Part shown: positions 26,137-35,610 of the stretch, piece after piece
How the letters are laid out: each line of letters starts with the position of its first letter
Numbering within the stretch: position 1 is the first letter of the stretch
Assembly (NCBI RefSeq): GCF_003001905.1
Contig: NZ_PVNE01000002.1
Coordinates: 169,754-233,753, forward strand
Direction: 5' to 3'
Origin: Planifilum fimeticola
GTDB lineage: Bacteria; Bacillota; Bacilli; Thermoactinomycetales; DSM-44946
Length of the DNA stretch: 64,000 nt
Made by a program: the position numbers and the translations under genes
Notes under the pieces: model-generated
What the model was told of the DNA's origin: nothing
The model's input: only the letters and a program-made list of their open reading frames with translations
The model's database searches: none

Positions 26137-28209
26137 ATGGACTCTCGCCGGGTTGAAAAGAAGGGCAGGGAATCTGATCCGTGCTGGCTTCGCTATGAAC
26201 GGATTGAAGACGAAGCGTTGGCGGATCAGTATCGGCAGTGGTGCAAAAAACTGGTGGTTTGCGGAAGCTCCCCGATTCTCGATTCCGCCAGGGAGGAGCT
26301 GGTGGCGGGGATTTCCTCGATGCTCGGCATCTCGCCGACCCTCTCCCGTGATCCCCAAGTCTCCCCGTCGTTGGTGATGGCCGCGCCCTCGGAGGGGCGG
26401 AACTGGGTGGACCGGCGGTCGTGGGAGGAGATGGGCGAGGAAGGATATCTCTTGAAAACCGCGCATCGCGAGGGAGGTGCATCCCTCCTCCTCCTCGGGA
26501 AGTCTGACAGGGGCGTGCTTTATGGGGTTTTCCATCTTCTGCGGCTGATGCAGATCGGCCGGCCCCTTCATTCCCTTGAGATCGTCGAAAATCCGGGAAA
26601 CCGGCTGAGGATGATCAACCATTGGGATAATCTCGACGGAAGCGTTGAGCGCGGTTATGCGGGCAAATCGATCTTCTATCATGGGGGGCGGATCGCCCGC
26701 CGGCTGGATCGCGTCAGGGATTACGCCCGGCTCCTCGCTTCCACGGGGATCAACGCGATTTCCATCAACAATGTGAATGTGGGGCGGGAAGAATGCAGGT
26801 TGATCACCGGTTCCCTGCTGCCGGACGTGGCCCGGTTGGCGGACGTGTTTCGGGCTTACGGAATCCGGATGTTTCTCAGCGTCAATTTTGCCAGCCCCAT
26901 GTGGATCGGCGGACTTCCCACCGCCGATCCGTTGGATCCGGAGGTTCGGCGGTGGTGGCGGGAAAGGACGGAAGAGATTTATCGGCACATCCCCGATTTC
27001 GGCGGATTTGTGGTCAAGGCCGACTCGGAACATCAGCCGGGTCCGCTTACTTATGGCCGGGATCACGCGGAAGGGGCCAACATGCTTGCCGAAGCCCTCA
27101 GGCCCCACGGAGGGCTGGTCGTTTGGAGGTGTTTCGTCTACAATTTCCAGGATTGGCGCGACCGGTCCACGGATCGGGCCAGGGCTGCCTACGATCATTT
27201 CAAACCCCTTGACGGTCGATTTGCCGACAACGTTGTGCTTCAGATCAAAAACGGGCCTATGGATTTTCAGGTTCGCGAACCCGTTTCCCCGCTTTTCGGC
27301 GCCATGGAAAGGACGAACCAGATGCTGGAGCTCCAGATTACGCAGGAGTACACCGGACAGCAAAAGGATTTGTGCTTCCTGGTGCCCCAGTGGAAGGAGG
27401 TTTTGGATTTTGACACCCATGCCGAAGGAAAGGGGTCGACGGTGAAGGCCGTCGTCGGGGGCCAGGTGTTTCCGTTCCGCTACAGCGGAATCGCCGGGGT
27501 GTCCAACGTGGGGGATGACCGAAACTGGACGGGACACACCCTGGCTCAGGCCAATTTGTACGGATTCGGCCGGCTTGCTTGGAATCCCGATCTTTCGGCG
27601 GAGGAGATCGCCGAGGAGTGGGTGCGCCTCAGCTTCGGGCACGATCCGCGGGTGGTGCAGACCATCCGCGACATGCTTCTGGAATCCTGGCGGGTCTACG
27701 AATCTTACACCGCCCCTCTGGGAATCGGATGGATGGTCAAGCCGGGGCACCATTACGGCCCGGATGTGGACGGATACGAGTATTCCTACTGGGGAACTTA
27801 TCACTACGCCGATCATCGGGGGATCGGGGTCGATAGAACCGTGAAAACGGGAACCGGTTTTACTGGGCAGTATTTTTCGCCGAACCGCGAAAGGTATGAG
27901 TCTCTCGAAACCTGTCCGGATGAACTGCTATTGTTTTTTCATCATGTGCCCTACACCCATCGTCTGAAATCCGGAGAAACCGTGATCCAACACATTTACA
28001 ACACTCATTTTGAAGGGGTCGAGCGGGTGGAAGACTTCATTCGGCGATGGACCCGTTTAAAAGGGAAGATCGATGAGGAAAGATATGAGCACGTGCTGTC
28101 GAAACTTCAGGAGCAACTGGCAAACGCCCGGGAGTGGCGGGACGTCATCAATGCATATTTTTTCAGAAAATCGGGAATTCCCGATGAAAAGGGCCGTAAG
28201 ATTTATTGA
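26137..28209 (+). CDS. aguA: GH67 alpha-glucuronidase
   Basis: A 690-residue intracellular enzyme that removes 4-O-methyl-glucuronic acid from aldouronic acids released from glucuronoxylan. The general acid is Glu298 in [12 protein letters not shown]. The base residues are Asp376 (NGPMDFQ) and Glu404 (QITQEYTG); the spacings of 79 and 28 equal those of the characterised Geobacillus enzyme. There is no signal peptide, so substrates must be imported. ATG 26137 follows a GGGGGG ribosome site; the open frame runs back 49 codons into the GH52 remnant but that part is not homologous. Confidence 0.95.
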   Translation: MDSRRVEKKGRESDPCWLRYERIEDEALADQYRQWCKKLVVCGSSPILDSAREELVAGISSMLGISPTLSRDPQVSPSLVMAAPSEGRNWVDRRSWEEMGEEGYLLKTAHREGGASLLLLGKSDRGVLYGVFHLLRLMQIGRPLHSLEIVENPGNRLRMINHWDNLDGSVERGYAGKSIFYHGGRIARRLDRVRDYARLLASTGINAISINNVNVGREECRLITGSLLPDVARLADVFRAYGIRMFLSVNFASPMWIGGLPTADPLDPEVRRWWRERTEEIYRHIPDFGGFVVKADSEHQPGPLTYGRDHAEGANMLAEALRPHGGLVVWRCFVYNFQDWRDRSTDRARAAYDHFKPLDGRFADNVVLQIKNGPMDFQVREPVSPLFGAMERTNQMLELQITQEYTGQQKDLCFLVPQWKEVLDFDTHAEGKGSTVKAVVGGQVFPFRYSGIAGVSNVGDDRNWTGHTLAQANLYGFGRLAWNPDLSAEEIAEEWVRLSFGHDPRVVQTIRDMLLESWRVYESYTAPLGIGWMVKPGHHYGPDVDGYEYSYWGTYHYADHRGIGVDRTVKTGTGFTGQYFSPNRERYESLETCPDELLLFFHHVPYTHRLKSGETVIQHIYNTHFEGVERVEDFIRRWTRLKGKIDEERYEHVLSKLQEQLANAREWRDVINAYFFRKSGIPDEKGRKIY

Positions 28210-28241
28210 TATCCTTGACTGGACATCGGAGGAATGGAAAA

Positions 28242-29300
28242 GTGCGCATGGTTTTTCGCTGGTTCGGAGCGGGAAACGATACGGTCACCCTGAAGCAGAT
28301 CCGTCAAATTCCCGGTGTCGAAGGAATCGTTTGGGCGCTTCACCGGATCCCTACCGGTGAAGAGTGGCCGATGGATGAGATCAGCATGGTAAAAAGGCAA
28401 GCGGCTGAATACGGCCTGCATGCCGAAGTGGTGGAGAGTCTGAACGTCCACGAGGATATCAAGCTGGGGCTTCCCTCCCGTGACAGGTATATCGAAAACT
28501 ATCAAAAAACGATGGAGAAGCTGGCGGCCGTCGGTGTAAAGGTGATCTGCTACAATTTCATGGCGGCCTTTGACTGGATTCGCACCGATTTCTACAAGGA
28601 ATTGGAGGACGGGTCCCGGGCGATGTTTTATGAGCATGAGAAGATCGACCGCATGGATCCGCGGGAACTGGCCGACATGTATTCCCGGGAGTACACGCTA
28701 CCGGGATGGGATTCGAACCGGTCGAGGGAACAGCTCGTCGACTTGATCGAGCGGTATCGCCAACTGACGGAAGAGGCGCTCTGGGACAACCTCCGCTATT
28801 TTCTGGAGGCGATCATTCCGGTGGCGGAAAAGCTCGGAATCCGGATGGCCATCCATCCCGACGATCCGCCCTGGAGCGTGTTCGGGCTGCCCCGCATCAT
28901 GAAAAACCGGGAGGACCTTCGCAGGCTGATTCGTCTGGTGGACAGCCCCTGCAACGGCATCACCCTTTGCAGCGGGGCCTTGGGTGCCGATCCCAACAAC
29001 GATGTGGCCGGGATGGTGAGGGAGTTTTCAGACCGCATCCCCTTTGCCCACATCCGGAATGTGAAGGTTTACAAGGATGGTGATTTTATTGAAACCTCCC
29101 ACCGGGACGGCTCCCTCGATCTTTATGAGATCGTCGAGGCCTATCACGACTGCGGTTTTAAGGGCTACGTCCGGCCGGACCACGGCAGGCAGATCTGGGA
29201 GGAGGAGAGCCGTCCCGGTTACGGGTTGTACGACAGGGCCCTCGGCATCATGTATCTATGGGGATTATGGGATGCCTTGGAAAAGGCGGGGAAGCGGTGA
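28242..29300 (+). CDS. uxuA: Mannonate dehydratase
   Basis: A 352-residue UxuA that dehydrates D-mannonate to 2-keto-3-deoxygluconate. The family start [26 protein letters not shown] is recognisable, followed by [28 protein letters not shown] and a VRPDHGRQ segment. The GTG at 28242 gives that start and has GGAGGA nine bases upstream. It lies 32 bases after aguA and before the fructuronate reductase gene, as in glucuronate operons. Confidence 0.94.
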   Translation: MRMVFRWFGAGNDTVTLKQIRQIPGVEGIVWALHRIPTGEEWPMDEISMVKRQAAEYGLHAEVVESLNVHEDIKLGLPSRDRYIENYQKTMEKLAAVGVKVICYNFMAAFDWIRTDFYKELEDGSRAMFYEHEKIDRMDPRELADMYSREYTLPGWDSNRSREQLVDLIERYRQLTEEALWDNLRYFLEAIIPVAEKLGIRMAIHPDDPPWSVFGLPRIMKNREDLRRLIRLVDSPCNGITLCSGALGADPNNDVAGMVREFSDRIPFAHIRNVKVYKDGDFIETSHRDGSLDLYEIVEAYHDCGFKGYVRPDHGRQIWEEESRPGYGLYDRALGIMYLWGLWDALEKAGKR

Positions 29301-29387
29301 CCAAGGGGGGATTTTTCCCCTGGAGCGGCTTTTTCGGACAGCCGCGGAATGAAGACTTGATCTTACTGCGATAGGGGAGGGTGAAAC

Positions 29388-30233
29388 GTGCTGCCGATCC
29401 ATCCCGGATTGAAGGGCAAGGTGGCGGTCATTACCGGCGGGGGAGGCGTTTTGTGCGGTTGCATGGCGGAAGAGCTGGCCAGACAAGGCATGAAAGTGGC
29501 GATTCTGAACCGGACGTACGAAAAGGCGGTTCGGGTGGCCGGGCGAATCCGGGATGCCGGCGGAGAAGCTTTGCCAGTCCAGTGTGATGTTCTTCAGGTG
29601 GAGAGCGTGAAGCGGGCGGGAGAAATCGTCGGTAAAACGTACGGCCCCTGCGATGTGTTGATCAATGGAGCCGGGGGAAACCGCCCGCAGGGAAGCACCA
29701 CGAGGGAGACCTTCCGCCTCGAGGATCTGAACAACGAGGAGCTGGTCACCTTTTTTGACCTTTCGCCGGAAGGATTTGAATCGGTTTTCGATTTGAACGT
29801 GATCGGCACGCTGATTCCGACCCAGGTGTTTGTCAGGAACATGATCCCCAAAAAGGGGACGGTGATCAACATTTCCTCGATGAGCGCGCCCAGTCCCATG
29901 ACGAAGGTTCCCGCATACAGCGCGGCCAAAGCGGCGATCAACAATTTCACCCAATGGCTCGCTGTTCACCTGGCCGATGCTGGAATCCGCGTAAACGCCA
30001 TCGCTCCCGGATTTTTTCTCACGGAACAAAACCGTTATCTCTTGATGCATCCCGACGGCTCCTACACGGAAAGAGCGCAAAAAATCATTTCCCACACGCC
30101 GATGAGACGCTTGGGAAGACCCGAGGACTTGTTGGGCACGCTGCTGTGGCTGATTGACGAACGGGCGAGCGGATTTGTCACCGGCATCGTCGTCCCCGTG
30201 GACGGAGGGTTCATGGCCTATTCGGGGGTTTAG
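29388..30233 (+). CDS. uxuB: SDR-type fructuronate reductase (mannonate oxidoreductase)
   Basis: A 281-residue SDR reducing D-fructuronate to D-mannonate. It shows [16 protein letters not shown], the [11 protein letters not shown] variant of the NNAG motif, the catalytic Ser in [14 protein letters not shown] (Tyr-x-x-x-Lys) and VPVDGGF. The GGNRPQ insertion and length match the Bacillus YjmF/UxuB type rather than E. coli UxuB. Start is GTG after GGGAGG. With uxaC-like, uxuA and aguA it completes conversion of glucuronate to 2-keto-3-deoxygluconate; KDG kinase and aldolase are not in this window. Confidence 0.88.
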   Translation: MLPIHPGLKGKVAVITGGGGVLCGCMAEELARQGMKVAILNRTYEKAVRVAGRIRDAGGEALPVQCDVLQVESVKRAGEIVGKTYGPCDVLINGAGGNRPQGSTTRETFRLEDLNNEELVTFFDLSPEGFESVFDLNVIGTLIPTQVFVRNMIPKKGTVINISSMSAPSPMTKVPAYSAAKAAINNFTQWLAVHLADAGIRVNAIAPGFFLTEQNRYLLMHPDGSYTERAQKIISHTPMRRLGRPEDLLGTLLWLIDERASGFVTGIVVPVDGGFMAYSGV

Positions 30234-30292
30234 CGGGGGGTGTATCGGCCGCCGCAGAAGAAAAATGGAGATTGTGAACGGAGGAATCGATC

Positions 30293-31285
30293 TTGGCCCG
30301 TTGCGAAGAAACCGTGTTTCTGGGAGAACCGGCATACCGCGCCGGAAATGATCGATTGGAGATGATTTTGGTCCCGGGGTGGGGCAGCAACGTGATTTCC
30401 CTTTTCAGTCGGGAGTGGAACCGGCAACTGCTGCGGGTGCCCCGCTCCGTCGAGGAGTACCGCGCAAGCCCCGTCTTGTACGGCATACCGGTCCTTTTTC
30501 CGCCCAACCGGATCGGAGACGGCCGGTTCACCTTCCAGGGGCGGACCTACCGGCTGGAGATCAACGAAAAGGAGCGTCGCAACCATCTCCACGGATGGGT
30601 GTACCAGCGGGGATGGGAGCTGGTCAAAGCGGAGGCATTCGGTACATCCGCGGTGTTGGAGACGAGATTCGACACGGAAAAACATCCGGAGATCTACGAG
30701 CAGTTTCCGCATCCGTTCACCCTGTCCGTCCGGTACCGCATCGAAGGTTCCACCCTCCATAAGACGGCCACCATCGCAAACCGGGGGACGGAGGCATTTC
30801 CCTGGGGCTTTGGTTACCATACGACCTTTCGCTATCCCGTAGAACCCGGCGGATCCCTGGAGAAATGCTCCTTTTCCCTGGCGGCGGATAAGCAGTGGGT
30901 CCTGAACGAGCGTTTTCTCCCCACAGGAGAACTGAAAGAAACCGCAATCACTCTCCGGCTGAGGAAAGGGGACAACCTGATGGGCCGCAGCCTGGATGAT
31001 GCGTTCCTCTCCTCCGGAGCATCGGAAGGGCGAAATGAAGCGGTCATCCGGGACGAAAATGCGGGGCTCATCATCGTTTACGAATGCGATGAGCATTTTC
31101 GACACTGGGTGATTTATAACGGAGGCGGAGATCGGGGATTTTTGTGCCCGGAACCTTACACCTGGGTGACCAATGCACCCAACCTGGATCTGCCCCCGTC
31201 CCTGACGGGACTCAACATCCTGCGGCCGGGAGAATCCGTGTCCCTGTGCGGCAGGATTACCGTTTGCCGGATCGGGGATTTGTGA
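30293..31285 (+). CDS. Aldose 1-epimerase family protein (mutarotase)
   Basis: A 330-residue galactose-mutarotase-like protein. Features include the RIGDGRFTFQGRTYRLEINE segment, NHLHGW with a catalytic-type His, GFGYHTTF with the second His, and a C-terminal CPEPYTWVTNAPN region. It speeds anomer exchange of sugars. Start is TTG with GGAGG eight bases upstream. As the last gene of the glucuronate operon, it may act on xylose or glucuronate; the substrate is not evident. Confidence 0.85.
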   Translation: MARCEETVFLGEPAYRAGNDRLEMILVPGWGSNVISLFSREWNRQLLRVPRSVEEYRASPVLYGIPVLFPPNRIGDGRFTFQGRTYRLEINEKERRNHLHGWVYQRGWELVKAEAFGTSAVLETRFDTEKHPEIYEQFPHPFTLSVRYRIEGSTLHKTATIANRGTEAFPWGFGYHTTFRYPVEPGGSLEKCSFSLAADKQWVLNERFLPTGELKETAITLRLRKGDNLMGRSLDDAFLSSGASEGRNEAVIRDENAGLIIVYECDEHFRHWVIYNGGGDRGFLCPEPYTWVTNAPNLDLPPSLTGLNILRPGESVSLCGRITVCRIGDL

Positions 31286-31287
31286 CG

Positions 31288-31334
31288 GGAAGGAAGGGCT
31301 GCCGGCTTCGGCTGGCGGTCCTTCTCTTTTTTCT
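31288..31334 (+). terminator. Rho-independent terminator of the glucuronate operon
   Basis: A long stem formed by GCTGCCGGC and GCTGGCGGT (with wobbles) around a TTCG loop, extended by AAGG and CCTT, is followed by TTTTTT. It begins three bases after the mutarotase stop and precedes a convergent gene. Confidence 0.8.
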
Positions 31335-31348
31335 CCGGATATCTGGGG

Positions 31349-32521
31349 TCAAGCGGCTTGTCGGGATTTCCATTCCCGGTGGAACTGTCGCCAAGAAAAG
31401 CCGACCACCCCGGCAAACGCCGCGGCGGCGAACAGAAACTCGGCATGGCTTCCCAGTTTGAACAGCAGTGCTCCGAGCAGCGGCCCCGCCGCCATTCCGA
31501 GATAGCGGGCGAAATTGTAGCCGCCCATGGCCGTCGCCCGGTTCTCCTGAAAGATGGTGGCGAGGAGAGTGGTTTGTACGGGGAGGGATAATCCGAGGAA
31601 AAGGCCGAAGAGGGCGGTGCTCGCCAAGATCAAGGGCAGCGAGAAGGAGGAGCAGCCGACGTAGAGCAGCGTTGCCAGCACGTTGGCGGAGCCGGCGGAG
31701 ACCAGGAACTTGCGGCGGTCCCATTTCTCCTGCAGGCGTCCGCCCAGAAAACTGCCGACCACGATGCAGAGGGAGAGGGGCAGGAACGACAACCCCTTTT
31801 GACTTGAAGACAGGCCGAAGGATCCGGACAGCAGATGGGGAAGGAAGACGAGATAATTGTACAGGGCGTAATACTGGATAAAACCGAGCAGCGCGATGGC
31901 CAATCCGGTCCGTTGGGTCACCACCTTGAACATGTCCGCCGGATGAAATTTTTTGGTTTCGCTTTCCGGTTTGGTTTCCGGCAACAGGAAGATATTGGCG
32001 GCGCCGATCAGCAGTCCGGTGACCGTCAGGACCCAGAAAACCCCGTAAAAGCCGGTCCATCCGCCGACGATGCCCCCGATGACGGGACCGGCCACCGGCC
32101 CCAAGGTGACGAGCATTTGAAAGGTGCCCATCGCCCGTCCCAGCCGTTTTCCCTGGAAAAGGTCGCCGATGACAGTGGTGGCGATCACCGAACCGGCGGC
32201 GATCCCCACAGCCTGCAAGGCGCGGAAGAAAATGAGCCACCAGATGGTGGGAGACATGGCGGCGCCGACGGAAGCCCCCGTATAGATCAAAATGCCCGTG
32301 AGAAGCACTTTCCGTCTTCCCAAAAAATCCGCCAGGGGACCGTAGACGGGCTGCATGAGGGCGAGCCCGAGGGTGAAGATCGAGATGGTGAGGTTGACGA
32401 CAAAGGCCGACGTGTGGAAGTGCCTTTGGATTTCGGGCAGCATCGGCGTATAGATGGATTGGGTGAAAGGGCCGAGAAAGGCGGCGAAGGATACCAGATA
32501 GACCAACAGGCTTCGGTTCAT
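31349..32521 (-). CDS. MFS transporter, DHA1 drug/metabolite exporter type
   Basis: A 390-residue major-facilitator protein with 12 predicted helices. The loop motif GPLADFLGRRKVLLTG (motif A) and the motif-C-like segment VTLGPVAGPVIGG in helix 5 identify an antiporter of the drug:H+ family, similar to Bcr/YfiS types. The start ATG follows AGAGGGAG. It is transcribed alone, towards the glucuronate operon terminator. The substrate cannot be inferred. Confidence 0.88.
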   Translation of the reverse strand: MNRSLLVYLVSFAAFLGPFTQSIYTPMLPEIQRHFHTSAFVVNLTISIFTLGLALMQPVYGPLADFLGRRKVLLTGILIYTGASVGAAMSPTIWWLIFFRALQAVGIAAGSVIATTVIGDLFQGKRLGRAMGTFQMLVTLGPVAGPVIGGIVGGWTGFYGVFWVLTVTGLLIGAANIFLLPETKPESETKKFHPADMFKVVTQRTGLAIALLGFIQYYALYNYLVFLPHLLSGSFGLSSSQKGLSFLPLSLCIVVGSFLGGRLQEKWDRRKFLVSAGSANVLATLLYVGCSSFSLPLILASTALFGLFLGLSLPVQTTLLATIFQENRATAMGGYNFARYLGMAAGPLLGALLFKLGSHAEFLFAAAAFAGVVGFSWRQFHREWKSRQAA

Positions 32522-32663
32522 GGGCTCCCTCTTTTCGAGAACATTGCTCGGACGTTCTTTTCGTTACTCTAATATTTTTGTATACGAATCGTCAAGAGCT
32601 TTTCCCGTTCCGCGAACCGGAGAAATCCCGCGCATTCAGGACTTTCGAAGATATTTCGGCGGG

Positions 32664-32679
32664 TGTGACAGAGGTCACA
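32664..32679 (+). promoter_or_regulatory. FNR/CRP-type binding site at -41.5
   Basis: TGTGA-CAGAGG-TCACA is a perfect TGTGA-N6-TCACA site, the consensus for Bacillus FNR. A -10-like TATCAT lies at 32701-32706, which puts transcription start at about 32713 and the site centre (32671.5) at -41.5, the standard position for class II activation. No -35 hexamer is needed or seen. It precedes the DUF2249 operon. Confidence 0.8.
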
Positions 32680-32746
32680 ATAAGGTTCCTTAAACAATTT
32701 TATCATTTAAGATGTCCGGTAATTTGATGCTTGGGAGGAGATGGCC

Positions 32747-32980
32747 ATGAAGGAATTTGCAGCGACGATCAAGGTGACGGAATATCCGCCGCACCTGAAG
32801 CACAGGGTGATCTTTGAAACCTTTGATCAATTGAAGCCCGGAGAAGCCTTGCTTCTGATCAACGATCACAATCCGATCCCCCTGCGATACCAGTTTGAGT
32901 CGATGTATCCCGACGGATTCACCTGGGAGTACCTTGAAGAGGGACCCGAGGTATTCCAAGTGAAAATTGGGAAGAAATAA
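32747..32980 (+). CDS. DUF2249 domain protein
   Basis: A 77-residue protein of the DUF2249 family. It carries the hallmark FDQLKPGEALLLINDHNPIPLRYQFE, in which NDHxPxPLRYQ is characteristic. ATG 32747 is preferred because GGGAGGAG is then six bases upstream; the ATG at 32741 is adjacent to it. The fold resembles TusA/SirA-like proteins, and such genes often accompany denitrification or nitric-oxide genes in Bacillales. It is first in an operon controlled by the FNR-type site. Confidence 0.88.
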   Translation: MKEFAATIKVTEYPPHLKHRVIFETFDQLKPGEALLLINDHNPIPLRYQFESMYPDGFTWEYLEEGPEVFQVKIGKK

Positions 32981-32993
32981 GGAGAGCCGTGCC

Positions 32994-33341
32994 ATGGCGA
33001 AAATCACCGTTGTTGACGAAAAAACGATCAAAATCGCGGTGGAATTGGAAGATGCGATCACCATGATCCGTGAGGCGGAGAAGGATGTGGAGCGCTATGC
33101 CAAGGACATTGTGACGATCTACGAGAAGATGCCGGAGTTTCAATTTGTCCATTTCTGCTTTTATGCCTACGACAGCGCCGCCCTGTTTGAACACATGTTG
33201 GGAGCCGATCCGAAGCAGTACCTCTCCTTTTCCCTCGATGCGCCCGATGCCTTCTTCTACGCCCTTTACGGCGGGATGGCGGCTCTGTACGAACGGGCGA
33301 AGGCGGCGCTTCCTCCCGTCGTCACGGATCGGTCGCAGTGA
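32994..33341 (+). CDS. Hypothetical protein in DUF2249 operon
   Basis: A 115-residue, soluble, acidic protein starting MAKITVVDEKTIKIAVELEDA. It has no signal peptide or membrane segment and no recognised motif. ATG 32994 has GGAG nine bases upstream and lies 13 bases after the first DUF2249 gene. Aromatic-rich patches (QFVHFCFYAYDSAALFEHML) suggest a compact helical fold. It probably works with the DUF2249 proteins but no function can be named. Confidence 0.75.
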   Translation: MAKITVVDEKTIKIAVELEDAITMIREAEKDVERYAKDIVTIYEKMPEFQFVHFCFYAYDSAALFEHMLGADPKQYLSFSLDAPDAFFYALYGGMAALYERAKAALPPVVTDRSQ

Positions 33342-33354
33342 GGAGATGATCAAG

Positions 33355-33903
33355 ATGGGAGAACGCACGGTGGAGTTGGATGTCCGACCTTACCTGCGTA
33401 AAAAACTGGAACCCTTCAAGCTGATCATGGACACGGTGAAATCCCTCGGTCCGGAAGACACCTTCGTTCTGCACGCCACCTTTAAGCCCACACCGCTGCT
33501 GGGCGTCATGAAGGCCAAGGGTTTTGCCTACAAAACGGAGAAGCTGGCAAAGGATCATTGGGTGGTGACCTTCGTATCCAAGGAACGAAAAAAGGAATTG
33601 GGGGAGATGGGGGCGGCCGAAGAGAGGCTTCCCTCTTTGCAGAAATCGAAGGCGGACCCATCCCGGGACGGGACTGCGGATTCACCCCAGACCATTGAAC
33701 TGGACAACCGCGGGCTTGAACCCCCACAACCGATGATGCGCACCTTGAATGCCCTGGAAAAGTGCCGGAAGGGGGACCGGGTTGTGATTCACAACGACCG
33801 GGTTCCCGTGTTCCTGTTGGAGGAGCTGGACTCGCTGGGATATCCCTACGAGATCGAGGAACAACCGGACGGTTCGGCTCGGGTGACGATCCAAAAAATG
33901 TAA
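33355..33903 (+). CDS. Tandem DUF2249 protein
   Basis: A 182-residue protein with two DUF2249-like domains, the first around residues 5-80 (LDVRPYLRKKLEPFK to WVVTFVSKERKK) and the second around 105-180 (PQPMMRTLNALEKCRKGDRVVIHNDRVPVFLLEELD). They are joined by a charged linker rich in Ser, Lys and Asp. ATG 33355 is chosen because GAGGAG lies nine bases upstream; ATG 33346 is adjacent to it. It lies between the 115-residue protein and an oxidase-like membrane protein. Confidence 0.82.
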   Translation: MGERTVELDVRPYLRKKLEPFKLIMDTVKSLGPEDTFVLHATFKPTPLLGVMKAKGFAYKTEKLAKDHWVVTFVSKERKKELGEMGAAEERLPSLQKSKADPSRDGTADSPQTIELDNRGLEPPQPMMRTLNALEKCRKGDRVVIHNDRVPVFLLEELDSLGYPYEIEEQPDGSARVTIQKM

Positions 33904-33916
33904 AGGATGGCTTGTG

Positions 33917-35149
33917 ATGTTTCGCCTCCCTTTTCTGTTTATCGCAACGGGACTTGCCCTGTTCGGACTGTTCAACCTCGCGACCCTCCTGCAGGCGTCC
34001 GGATGGATCCTCCAACCGCCGCGGAGCCCCTCCGGTTGGCTTTTTGCCCATTGGCTGATCCTCGGCTGGGCGACGATGATCGCCATGGGGGCGGTGTATC
34101 AGCTCATCAGCGTGGTGCTTCAGAGGGACGTGTTCAGCCGCCGGCTGGGGTATGTCCAGTTCGGCGTCTACTTTGCCGGGGTCCTCGGCCTGCTGACTGG
34201 ATTCGGCTTTTTCCGGGTGCAGTGGATCGCCCTGTTCGCCGTGCTGGCCTTGCTGGGCATCCTGCTGTTTGTCCTGAATATCGGACTGACGATCCTGCAG
34301 GCCGCCCGGTGGAATCCGATCACCCTCAGCTCGGCTACGGCGCTTCTTTACCTCCTGCTTACGGGGCTGGCCGGATTTTTGATGGGAATCAATTTCGCGT
34401 TCGGACTGTGGCCTGAATGGCATGACCCGCTCTTTTTCAGCCATATCTGGATGGGGACGGTCGGGTGGTTTGGTCTGTTGATCACCGGCTTCAGCTACAA
34501 AATGCTGCCGATGTTTTATCTGGCGCACGGCATCTCCGACCGTTTGCCCCGCATCATCGCATGGCTGTGGAACGCTGCGGTTCTGGCGGGAGTCGTTCTT
34601 TTTCTGGCGGGATTTCCCGCCTTTGGCTTCGGCCTTTCCCTCGGCCTGCTGACCCTGGCGGTGTACGCTTACAACTTTTATATAACGAAGGTGCGCAAGG
34701 CGCGACACAAAAAGAATCCCGGTGGCGGCATCCGGGCATCCGTCTACAGCGCGCGGGCGCTGGCTGTCATCTGTTCGGCGGCGCTGGCGCTCATGCTGAT
34801 TGCCCCCGATCTGGCGAAGGATGAGCGGTTCATTGTCATCTTCGCCTGGGCTTACCTGTGGGGTTGGGTTGCCATGACGATTCTCGGGTATTTGTCGAAA
34901 ATCGTTCCCTTTCTCTGGTGGACCCACAAATACGGTCCCCGTGCCGGGAAGGAGAAGACCCCCACGATGGGCGATCTGCTGGATGACCGACAGGCGGCCT
35001 TTGTGTTGGCAGGCGTGGGATTGTGCCTTTTGGCCGTGATGGTCGGTCTGGGGATGGAGATGGCGGTTTGGACGCGGTGGAGTCTCGGTGCCCTTTCGCT
35101 CTTCTCGCTGTATTATGCATTTCTGATCGCGAGGGTGTTTGCCCGCTAG
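33917..35149 (+). CDS. Heme-copper oxidase subunit I-like / NnrS-like membrane protein
   Basis: A 410-residue integral membrane protein with about 12 helices. Helix 2 contains HWLILGWATMIAMGAVYQL and a later helix pair has HDPLFFSHIWMGTVGWFGLL, His placements reminiscent of heme ligands in oxidase subunit I or NnrS proteins; a further His is in WWTHKYG. It is shorter than true terminal oxidase subunits and lacks the full set of six His in the expected spacing. ATG 33917 has AAGGATGG upstream; GTG 33914 is an alternative. In the FNR-controlled DUF2249 operon, a role in NO or low-oxygen respiration is plausible. Confidence 0.7.
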   Translation: MFRLPFLFIATGLALFGLFNLATLLQASGWILQPPRSPSGWLFAHWLILGWATMIAMGAVYQLISVVLQRDVFSRRLGYVQFGVYFAGVLGLLTGFGFFRVQWIALFAVLALLGILLFVLNIGLTILQAARWNPITLSSATALLYLLLTGLAGFLMGINFAFGLWPEWHDPLFFSHIWMGTVGWFGLLITGFSYKMLPMFYLAHGISDRLPRIIAWLWNAAVLAGVVLFLAGFPAFGFGLSLGLLTLAVYAYNFYITKVRKARHKKNPGGGIRASVYSARALAVICSAALALMLIAPDLAKDERFIVIFAWAYLWGWVAMTILGYLSKIVPFLWWTHKYGPRAGKEKTPTMGDLLDDRQAAFVLAGVGLCLLAVMVGLGMEMAVWTRWSLGALSLFSLYYAFLIARVFAR

Positions 35150-35182
35150 CCGGGAACCGTTGGACAGAGGAGGTGGCCAAAG

Positions 35183-35491
35183 GTGATTCATCTGAAGCCG
35201 GAAGAGATTCGCGAGCTGCTGCGGGAGGTTTACGATCCCGAGCTCGGAGTCAACATCGTCGACCTCGGGCTCGTGTACGAAATTCGGAATGACGACGGAG
35301 ACGTCTATATCCGCATGACGCTGACCACGCCGGGATGCCCGCTGCACGATACCATTACCCGTGCAGTCGAACGGCTGCTTGAGGGACAGCCGGGGATTCG
35401 CTCCGTCAAAGTGGACATCGTCTGGAATCCTCCCTGGTCGCCCGACAAGATGTCGGAAGAGGCGAAAAGGCAACTGGGCTTCTTTGGCTGA
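35183..35491 (+). CDS. MIP18/SufT-like (DUF59) metal-sulfur cluster assembly protein
   Basis: A 102-residue DUF59 protein. It has the core EVYDPELGVNIVDLGLVYEI, the TTPGCPLHDTITRAVE segment with the conserved Cys and VDIVWNPPWSPDKM. Relatives (SufT, PaaD, MIP18) help mature iron-sulfur proteins. Start is GTG after GGAGGTGG. It closes the FNR-type operon, suggesting that Fe-S cofactor insertion accompanies the oxidase-like protein. Confidence 0.9.
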   Translation: MIHLKPEEIRELLREVYDPELGVNIVDLGLVYEIRNDDGDVYIRMTLTTPGCPLHDTITRAVERLLEGQPGIRSVKVDIVWNPPWSPDKMSEEAKRQLGFFG

Positions 35492-35498
35492 TCCGACG

Positions 35499-35530
35499 AA
35501 AAAAGCCGCCCCTCGGCCGGGGGCGGCTTG
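35499..35530 (-). terminator. Terminator shared by convergent transcripts
   Basis: GCCGCCCC (35505-35512) pairs with GGGGCGGC (35520-35527). Reading leftwards it is followed by a run of T (from GAAAAAA on the plus strand), so it best ends the nitroreductase transcript. It may also slow the DUF2249 operon. Confidence 0.75.
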
Positions 35531-35610
35531 GTATTGTCATCGGGGAGTTTGAACCGCTTGGGGCTCATCGCTTTCGGGCGTCCGCCATCCGGACGGTCCC
35601 GGCAAGGGAC

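Noticed and set aside
33506..35473. Very long minus-strand open frame (655 codons) opposite the DUF2249 operon
   Set aside because: It lies opposite genes with clear families, has no ribosome site, and its Gln/Pro/Arg/His-rich product is typical of antisense frames in GC-rich DNA.
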